Positions 55,672 to 64,000 of a stretch of DNA of 64,000 bases are shown here, one piece after another; position 1 is the stretch's first letter; each line of letters starts with the position of its first letter. Below the pieces are notes generated by a model, which was given only the letters and a program-made list of their open reading frames with translations, was not told where the DNA came from and made no database searches. The DNA is from Lineus longissimus. Its lineage: Eukaryota; Nemertea; Pilidiophora; Heteronemertea; Lineidae. A program made the translations under genes and the position numbers. The stretch covers positions 17,158,039-17,222,038 of the forward strand of contig NC_088317.1 of NCBI RefSeq assembly GCF_910592395.1. The letters run 5' to 3'.

Positions 55672-58600
55672 TACGAACAAGAATGCCCGTGTGTGAATAT
55701 AATTCTAGTCTAGAACAACAAGCCTTGCATGTTGCTGAAGTTATGTCGGTACACTCAGAGATTTATACTCACCTTATATAATATTGGCGGAGGTTTGGTC
55801 AAGGGGCGATGATGATCTCTGATTCAATATTGCACTCGGTGTCCTCTTCTCTGAACCCTCCAACCGGACTGAGAGAGAGGATGTCGGCTACGACCAGCAC
55901 CGATTGCAGATGGACGAATCTTGCTGTGGCGGAGATTCGCAAGTCGGATTATAATCTGGGAGTAAAGCTGGGTACTCCATCAAAAGAATAAATCACTGTT
56001 TATCCTTCAGCTTTATACAAAAGTCAACCAGAGAGTCTTCGAATACCTTAAAGTCCTTATTCTGAATCAACTATCTCTCCTTGGAGCTGGGCATTGTATG
56101 CCTGAATAAAAATTTCTCCTTTCCAGCCTAGTCAAAACATAGGGCGACCTTATCTCGTGATGGCAATTCCTAGCACAAGCTCCAGACGGGATGGTGTGAC
56201 TTTTCAACTTTGGCCTGTGTACATTTACGGCTACATCCTCTTCTGATTCGAAACAGCACAGTGACAGTAGACCTGCATGACTCAACTTCCAATAATATCA
56301 CAGGAGGCCTTTTGGTCTGTGCCATATTGGTCTGCTTCATGACCCAATTAAGCAATAAAAAGTCTAATATGTCAACAATGATTCGGTATAAAGTACGGGC
56401 GTAATTTCCCTCGTTTGAGTGATATCTTCCGGATCCGTGCACTTGATACTACATGTAGTGTGATTTCATTCCAATCCAATGTTCATTTTTTGCCCCGATA
56501 TTTTGTCGCTGTTATGATAGTACATGTATATTCCCAGTAATTAATTTGTAATAATACGTTTGAATACTCCAAGTCAAGATACCTTTCAATATTGCCTAAA
56601 ACAAGACTTATTAATAAGAAGCTATACAACCCTTTCAGCTCCAGGAATCCCGAAAACCCGTCCGCGCATCCACAAACAGTACGATGTTATTCCTATGCAT
56701 CTTTCGCCTGCACTAGACAGTTATGCTGTGGCTATACATTTATTTAGTTTCTGCCGTCGTTTGCCTTTGACTCGACGTCATCCCAAACAATTCGCAGACG
56801 GAGCACTTACGCAGAAATGGAGGTTAAGCTCGTGCGATAAATAGAAATATTTCTTTGCTGTTGTATCCAAATTTCCAACCGGGAATATCAACCTTCCTGT
56901 TGTTACGTGTAGGGATGTTTTGTTTAAGCTACATTGATCCACACTCCACTCAAGAATTCCAGTTACACCTTATTGTCTTTAAGGTACATGCATTGAGCAT
57001 TTACCTACGCGCTAAAGTATGCAGACAAGTAAAAAGAAGCTTCATTCAGGTAGGCCTATATGTTTGGCTAACCACTCCGAATCCTCTGGTTTCCTATGAC
57101 ACATGCTCGTTTACGAGAGTTTTCAAACATAACACTCCCTCTATCGAATATTTCAAACTTCGTATTTGGGGTACGAGTACAAAATGCCTGGCTCTCAGAA
57201 TGCCCATGAGATTGTTAGAATTCTGAACTGGTTAGAAGTGCGATGTGCTGACGAATCTTGTTAAGCAACTTACCTAGCTTACCGCCAACAGCCTTGCTTT
57301 AACTCGGCGATTAGTTTAGGGGAAAACAGCAGACCACACAAATGCGAGGAAGCCATGCAGCCCGCTGCGGAATAGTTTTTTGTTCAAATTCCGATTGCGA
57401 GAAGTAATGGTCGTTCATGGGTTGATAACTCGCTTTCTGGGCTGGGCACACATTGAGGGTCGGAGAAGTGTACATTAACCCCCGTTTCCCTCAGGCAGGT
57501 TGGCCTTCTGTCCAACAGAAAAACAGAATCAAATATCTGTCGACTTATTTCTGTAATATAACCCGTGGTGAACTCTTGACGACTACATTTCAAGTTCTGG
57601 ACGAACCAGTGTCGAATTCTGGCCTAAGATAAAGAGTGTCGACTCAGTGCCGATTGCCTGAAGGGAGTATAGGCCGTGGTCAGTGAAATCCAGGGCACAA
57701 ACTCGGGGTATGGGGTGTCGGAGGGAGCAGGTTTGGGGTCCTAGCCAAAGACCATCACTAGGATGTAGTCGGCCTCAGAAATCCCACTTTAGTGGTTTTG
57801 TGTATACTAGTACATTGTCATCTGCAATAGTTTAGCTACGAGGAAGACTCGAATAAGCCAACACATCTATGTTGTTAATTCAGCCAAGGGAAAGCAATTT
57901 GGTTGAATTAATGATGACTTTATTAAGTGATACAAAATTGTGTCTGCTGTATCAGATATTTCCAAACATACCGCTGTAGTTATCGACGGCTATTATAAGC
58001 AAAGTAAATTGACACTCTACAAATTGCTGTAGTTAGCCATCCGATTGTCTGCATTGTAAACAATAATCATCGGCGATGTTATTTTAAATTTTAGTTTTTT
58101 CAAAATAAAGCGTGATCGACTCTAAATAAATCATTATTTTCGGTGATTTCAGGCCTATACATACTAGATATGGTGTACCACTCTTTAATTCCGAAGTTCG
58201 AAGACATATATTATGATCAAGAATTTGATTGAAAAGCTATCTCATTGAAAACTTACGGGATACAGCTAATTTATCTCGTGATCTCGGAAAGCAACAACGG
58301 GATCAACAAAGTTTACGCAAAGAATGATGACGTCATACATTGTAGCTTTTTTTTATAACACTGTTCTACTCTATCCCGATCTCGAGCCCGGAAACTCCCA
58401 GAATCTCTCTATTAAGTCAATTGATTGAGTTGTTTCAGGAATTTTTTCATGTTAAAAAACATTAATCATGTGATGTCCTTTCCCAGCCGCGGTAAAACTG
58501 TATACTGAGACAGGGTGAAAAGGTAGATTACAAACTGAGACGTCGAACAGAATTGACTGTATAAGGCGTGAACAAGAAGAAGACCCCAGCTTAATCGGGA

Positions 58601-58814
58601 TAGAAGTATGAAGAAAGAAATGGGACATTAAATACATTTTGATTAAATACAGATAATTTATTACCACGTCTACAATGTATGTTCACTGTACAAGTTGAGA
58701 TGAAAGTTGATGAACGGTAACAATATAGGTTGGATCTAATCTCTACTCAAAGCAAGCATATAGATTAATCTATACTTGCTTAAAAGCATGAAGCTAACAC
58801 AAATTTATGTTTAT
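55672..58814. other. gene-poor region
   Basis: Open frames of up to about 120 codons (for example 56855-57226 plus) have no domain and no supporting splice structure. Nothing recognised. Confidence 0.45.
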
Positions 58815-59009
58815 GTAGTAAGAACAAGCTGCATGAGAAAATGTATCCTCCTTAGAATACGAGGAGAGCCACTTACTGAATAGGAGAGGAACTATCATAA
58901 GCACAGTCAATCAAAGGTAGTAAGAACAAGCTGCTCGTGAAAAATGTGATCTCGTTAGAATACCAAGGGCAGAACTGAATTTAAGAGGAGATATTAGCAC
59001 AGCCAATCT
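58815..59009 (+). repeat. 102 bp tandem duplication
   Basis: gtagtaagaacaagctgc occurs at 58815 and 58917. Both units continue with aaaatg, ttagaata, a variable middle and agcacag[tc]caatc. The second copy is clearly diverged. Confidence 0.8.
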
Positions 59010-60600
59010 TTCTATGCAGATGATCATCGTTCCTCATTACCAGCCCGGATCATACATTGTATACATACATTGTCAAGAATTATGTCTTTCAAGGGACAAG
59101 ATCAAGGAAATACTGCCAGTTTATCATGTTTATTGCCATTGAGAGCAGAACACGAGCAAAACGACCTATGTAATTCAACCAAAGACCCCAGACCCCAAAC
59201 TATTCTTTCTATTTGGCTCTCTGAACTATCGACAATAAACTTTAATTGTTTAAGGTTCATGGTTAAATGGCGTGCGAATGTTCCTCAGGTTTCAAAGAAA
59301 AGTTTATGTGCTAAGGTAAAGTCAAATTTCATGCTTGTTCAACATGCATCTCGTTTTGCAACCGATATAGTTTCAGCCGAATCTCCTGAGAGGTCAAGCT
59401 TTAATTTGCTCCTGGGATGAATCTAATATGAGTGCTTTGCCACCGTTTGGTAAACCTCGAAAGCGATCAGATTCGTGAATGAGAAACCTTTCCGGGTTTA
59501 GGTATTTACTCGCCATTTTATAGCGCTCAGGGACTGAGGATCCCTCAAGGAGTAGCAAAGGGTGTTTCCAAATGCTTTTATTTTCCGTTTCTTGAATGGA
59601 AGGTTCATCAAACCAAAATATATATTGGTATGCCTACTCTCTCACGCACGGTACTGCAGACTGGATAGCCATAAATTAGAAAGAATTGGAGATTTTAATT
59701 AGAGGAAGAAAAAAACCTATCAGAGTACACTTTCGAGGTCGATTCCGATTTGTGCCAAGGTCTCAAATCCTATTCACAAATTGACTAAAAGAATATAGGG
59801 GAAGTGATATGATTTAAATCGTAAAATACTAAGTATCTTAAACCTTGCCAAACGCAGCTTCAGTATAAACGCTTTACCTGGTTTATGCGATATATCGGGT
59901 GTGCAGCTACAAGAAAAGGAGGAGGTCGTGATATAGCCCGCCTGAAAATACTGCTGTTAGGCGCTCTGTATCACAAGGGTAGGTTTAATTCGTCAAGAGT
60001 GTGCCAAAAACCTAAATATGCCCCCTAAATACAAGAATTTGTATTTCATACCTATTTTTACCAACTTTGCTGACTTTTCACTTCTGAAATTTACCCCTTT
60101 GCTCCATATATAAGTGAGATGATAATGTGAATTTTTATGGCACGTAACATGCCTTCGTCAACATAAATTACACACATTTTGGTGGGCTACTTTATGAAAA
60201 TTTACATCAACATTGACCCAGTATCATGAGCCGGGGGTTTATACATATTCGTAAATAAATTATCATAGATACACCGATAAGCACCAAAATTATTGATACC
60301 AACACTTACAGACACACACATGTAACAACATTTTGAAACATAGATGCACGGAAATGCGGTTTTAGGCCGACAACATGATGCTAGTCATTGGAGCGATTAT
60401 TCGGACAAAAACCAATAACAAATTATTCTTGTGGGCACGGACTTTAATTTCATGTGAAACATGTAGGTGAGCTATACAAATATAAGAATCAACAACCCCA
60501 CAAACTAAGACATAAGCAATGAAAAGACCGAAACAGGTATGTATCTCATGAATAAAAATATAAGCAATCACATGAAAAAGTTTAAAGAGGTCACAAATTT
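59010..60600. other. gene-poor region
   Basis: The 116-codon open frame at 59070-59420 has no recognisable domain or exon context and is treated as chance. Confidence 0.4.
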
Positions 60601-60905
60601 ATTAAGTATCATATTATTTTGGCACATTTTCCCCAGAATACCTTTTTTCAAAAGTGGTAACGGCTGCCATTAGGGCGGTCGAAGTTTTCAGATTTTAGAG
60701 TCATTGATGAAATCAAATTGCCCACATACATTTCAACTTGCTAGACAAACAGGCCCACACGCCTATAGCTGCCAGAGTTTAATGCATTCCTTGTAGTATT
60801 GCATCCTCCTTAGATTTCTCCCACTAATCACGCCATTTGAAATTTCCCTGATATCTCCTTCGAGAAGTGCTCACTGTCAGATCTTGTGCCCTCGCCTATG
60901 TATCC

Positions 60906-61909
60906 TTAAGATGGGGTGACACTAGGCGCATCCTTCTGAGACTGTTGCCAGTGCTCTTCTCGGTAGTCCCTGACCTGGTCACAGGGTATACACCCACATG
61001 ACTCAACCCGTTTGTATTGAACTATCTTTGGCTCTAGCCCCGAAGCACCTTCCAACACGATCTGAAAATATGAAAATATTATCAACCAAGTTGCTTTTTC
61101 GTTTAATTTATTTCAAAATGATCCCTCACAAATATCACCATGAAGGAACCTTGTGAAGGGAATTAGTATCTCTAATTCTATCAGGAAACTGCGTGTAGAA
61201 CTGCACCAAAAGAGGGGTGATACCCGTTCATTCGAGTAAAGTAGTTGTCCAGTAGTATGTCGTGACGAAAAAAATTTCGCCAGACGTAAGGTACAGCCCC
61301 TGTTACAAGTCCGTACACTCACCCTTTGTAAACTGTAGTTTGTCACGATACAACAACAGTTATCTCGGGGTTTCTTGACGAATCTTGCCTGCTCCATTAT
61401 CTTGTCTGCACGGCCATGCTCCTCAACAAGGATATTGGTCTTAATGACGCTGGTCACGATCTCCAGACACGCATTTGTGTGAATGAATCTGAAAATGTAG
61501 TACATACGCTATTTTAATCTCTGCAGAATCAAAGGTTTGGATTTCTGTAGAACCATACATTATCCCTTTTAATACTAGAGGTTAGGATATTTTTCAGTAC
61601 GCGCATTTCATACCGCTTCACCGCCTTAGCATTAAACAGGACAATCGATTCCGCTTGAAAAAAAAGTTTGGGGTTCCTACTCAAGCGCACTGCCTGACCC
61701 GCTCATAGTTCTATAAATAGATTTGCCACGTCACGTTCCGCCTAAACGGTCAAAAATGACGTGACATACTACTCGCGTGTTCCGAAATCCGCTTACCTCG
61801 ACTGGAAGCCTGGAAAAGAGACCTCTGCAATTTCTGTCTGCTTGATACACATCGCCTGGCACACAACAGGTAGTATGATGAGGGTAAAAGCACTGACACG
61901 TATGACCAT
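60906..61909 (-). CDS. small secreted cystine-knot-like protein (glycoprotein hormone/bursicon type fold), three exons
   Basis: Exons 61909-61797, 61488-61323 and 61061-60906 (phases 2, 0) give 144 residues. The signal peptide is MVIRVSAFTLIILPVVCQA. The mature part has C21, C45, C82-C84, C115, C117 and C120, with the ending ESCGCIPC. The order matches C-terminal cystine knot proteins such as glycoprotein hormone alpha-2 and bursicon: a first Cys before a beta finger with PG, an AC segment, an S/N-C-C segment starting the second finger, and a closing CxCxxC. Three Cys usual in that fold are missing: the PGC (here PGF), the GxC after AC (here LEIV) and the Cys in the strand after CC (here VLEG). 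If correct it is a secreted ligand or inhibitor. An acceptor at about 61958 places the ATG in an exon with a short leader. A further in-frame ATG upstream at 61993 is before that acceptor. Confidence 0.6.
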
Positions 61910-61959
61910 GCTAAGTTGGAACTGTGTGTGACACAACTCGACTGGCTTCGCATTAGAAC

Positions 61960-64000
61960 TAGAAAGAGAAAAAATAAATAACAAGATTATCACATTAAAT
62001 CGAAACGAAGCAATCGGGTTGGAGCGAAGTACCTAGCTTTGTTGGAACTGAGGTCGTCAACTCCAAGTTCTACCTCTTCTGGAAGGGGCCAGAAGACACA
62101 AAAAGGGCTATCCGTTTTTAATTTTAAATATCTCCCAAACTAGACGTTCGATTTTAACCAAATTTCAGCCACATGTATCTGAGATCAATACGTTTTGTTT
62201 TCAGTTCGTTCGATTTCTGTATCTTAATTCACCATTGCGCAATAGCCATTTACATCTTCGGAAATTTGTCCCTCGTTATTGCTCAGAAGCCATGACATTT
62301 TCGACACTTCTGCATCTATAAGCACGTTGTCACCGACCAAACACTCAGACCACATGAATAGTGCAAAAGCATTCATTGCTGCTGTGAAGTTGTGTCGGTA
62401 GTGTATCTAGGCGGGTTTGGTGACCTGGCAAAAGGGAGCACGCGACCATGATTAGATTCAAGAGTTGACCATTTTGGCATGATCTTGAAACCCTAAAGCA
62501 ATTAGAACTCCTCTGAAATTAAGTGAATGCTTATTTAAAACCTGGGACGTTGTTCTATGGAAGACAAAGAACAGACTCCCATCCTTGAAATTGGCACGAC
62601 CTTCGTTTTCAAAGAGTTATAATTGCAAGATGCTTTAGGATTTCAAGTTCTAGCCAATGGTGGTGCCTATGCTCAACCCTTAATGGCGAGAGAATAAGAA
62701 ATAACCATACTTAGTACATCTTGTAAGAACCTGTTTGCACCAGTTGCTAAGTTTACTGGTCGCAAACATTGAGAATTTGAGATAATCCTGAGTTGGAATT
62801 AGTATCCTCACTGGTATTTATCAGAGAGTGACAGTTGCAGTGCGTGAATTTTCTTCCTCCGGCATAAATTTGATTAGTAAGATTTTCTGATTTTTTTTTT
62901 TAAATTGGCCTGTGTGATTTAGGATGAATACATGCTTACAGTTTATACATTAGATTTATTTAAAAAAGTATTTGCATCGTCGTAAATTATTCTTTGCGAC
63001 CTTCATACGAACATTTCAATAAACCTCTCAATTTTCATAAAAAAACATTTTCGGCACACATCAAATATCAAGTTCAAATCCTCCCTATCAGTATTGGCGT
63101 TCTTCTTGTGACGTTACTCGACATGACGCATATCCTAATTGGAGAGAGAGTTAGCCTAGCACATTTTCGTATTCACCTGGTGTGCAACAATTCAAAAAAC
63201 CGCATCGTTTTATTCTGAGAAGTTGCAATCAAAAACATAAATATAAGTACCATTATTACAAGGTCACAAAAAAAGGTTGTTTGTCCCCGCCACCCCTACG
63301 AATCAACGCCCAAACAACAATAGACCAGTCCGATCTTTTGTGACTACCGAAATTAAGGGGTGTAAGGAGTGCTTTTCAACCCTCTAAAATTCGTTTGAGG
63401 TAAGATTCGGGCAAGTCTATTTTGTGGCCCGTGACCTGTATATTTATTACATTTGACACCGTATATGAGGTGAGATTTTAAAATCCATAAATCTGCTTAC
63501 CAGAACATGAACAGCTCGTGCAACTACTGTCGTCTTGTTCTTTATGTAAAATCACTGTCAGTTTTCGAAAATCCAGAAATCGATTCAAAATTCCATTTTG
63601 GTGCCGGTACATCCTTTTAGCGTCCGCGCGCTTCAGACAGAATGAAGACTGTTAAATGATCTCATCAACACTGCCACTGGTCTTTAGTCTGGACAGTATG
63701 CTAATAATCAGCCTGAGCATTTGTTTTTTTAAAGCAATTAAAATGTATAAGAAATGTTGTTCTAATTCGGCATTGGAAACATTCCTTGTTTTGTAGTGTA
63801 GTGATTTATTTCGTTCTGAGTTAGGCGGGGTCATGAACAGATTCGCGGAAGACAATAACATTATAAAGCAGTAGTAACTAGGAATTGATAAACTGCAAAC
63901 TCATCTGTCTGCTCTGTATGATCTAATTGAGAATGAGATCGTGTATATGATTATGTACACTGTACGATTTAGTCCACCTAAAGGCGAAGAATATTGGCAT
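61960..64000. other. right edge, no gene recognised
   Basis: Upstream region of the cystine-knot-like gene. Several short open frames but no exon chain. A first non-coding exon and promoter must lie here or beyond, but neither was identified. Confidence 0.4.

Noticed and set aside
59070-59420. 116-codon open frame as a gene
   Set aside because: No signal peptide, domain or splice context; it lies in a gene-poor AT-rich region where chance frames of this size are expected.
61910-61993. Longer N-terminus for the cystine-knot-like protein starting at 61993
   Set aside because: A strong acceptor (tttttctctttctag) lies between this ATG and the one at 61909, and only the latter gives a clean signal peptide next to the first cysteine.

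Overview
This is a window of nuclear DNA from an animal. It has spliced genes with GT-AG introns, signal-peptide proteins built from extracellular modules, a Bcl-2 family gene, a ROCO GTPase and a secretin-like seven-helix receptor. The mix of families (methuselah-like receptor with a somatomedin B domain, a large FN2/PAN protein, animal copies of toxin-fold proteins) and the abundance of SINE-like and MITE-like debris suggest a marine invertebrate, most likely a lophotrochozoan. The sequence alone does not fix the phylum. Exon borders were read by hand from splice sites, reading frame and protein similarity; no alignment was run.

Layout: 2825-5010 (+) is a four-exon BOK-like Bcl-2 gene. 7260-10688 (+) is a five-exon aprataxin gene whose introns hold a decayed array of duplicated splice acceptors (intron 1) and a perfect 51 bp x 14 minisatellite (intron 3), and whose stop is followed by a nested inverted repeat. 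12181-13084 (-) is a two-exon HYD1-type ADP-ribosyltransferase. 14917-17077 (+) is a secreted protein with two eight-cysteine repeats joined to an aerolysin-type pore-forming domain; its intron carries a TTAA-flanked MITE, and direct repeats of about 600 bp flank the gene. 18399-31162 (-) is one large gene of at least 21 exons for a secreted mosaic protein: ten FN2 modules, three PAN domains, an 833-residue lysine-rich block on a single exon and several C-x10-C mini-modules. 32766-36951 (-) is an MFHAS1-like LRR-Roc-COR gene. 37.0-45.2 kb has no convincing gene. 45454-47473 (-) encodes a secreted proline-rich protein. 48961-51537 (-) is a single-coding-exon SMB + 7TM receptor. 51.8-60.6 kb again has no convincing gene. 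60906-61909 (-) encodes a small secreted cystine-knot-like protein.

The most unusual part is 12-31 kb. Two toxin-fold genes sit side by side among repeats and are followed by a very large, extremely basic extracellular matrix-type protein. Shared function is not shown by the sequence; each gene has its own orientation and there is no sign of operon-like organisation. The modular gene evolved by exon shuffling: almost all its internal exons begin and end in phase 1, so modules can be duplicated or lost without breaking the frame.
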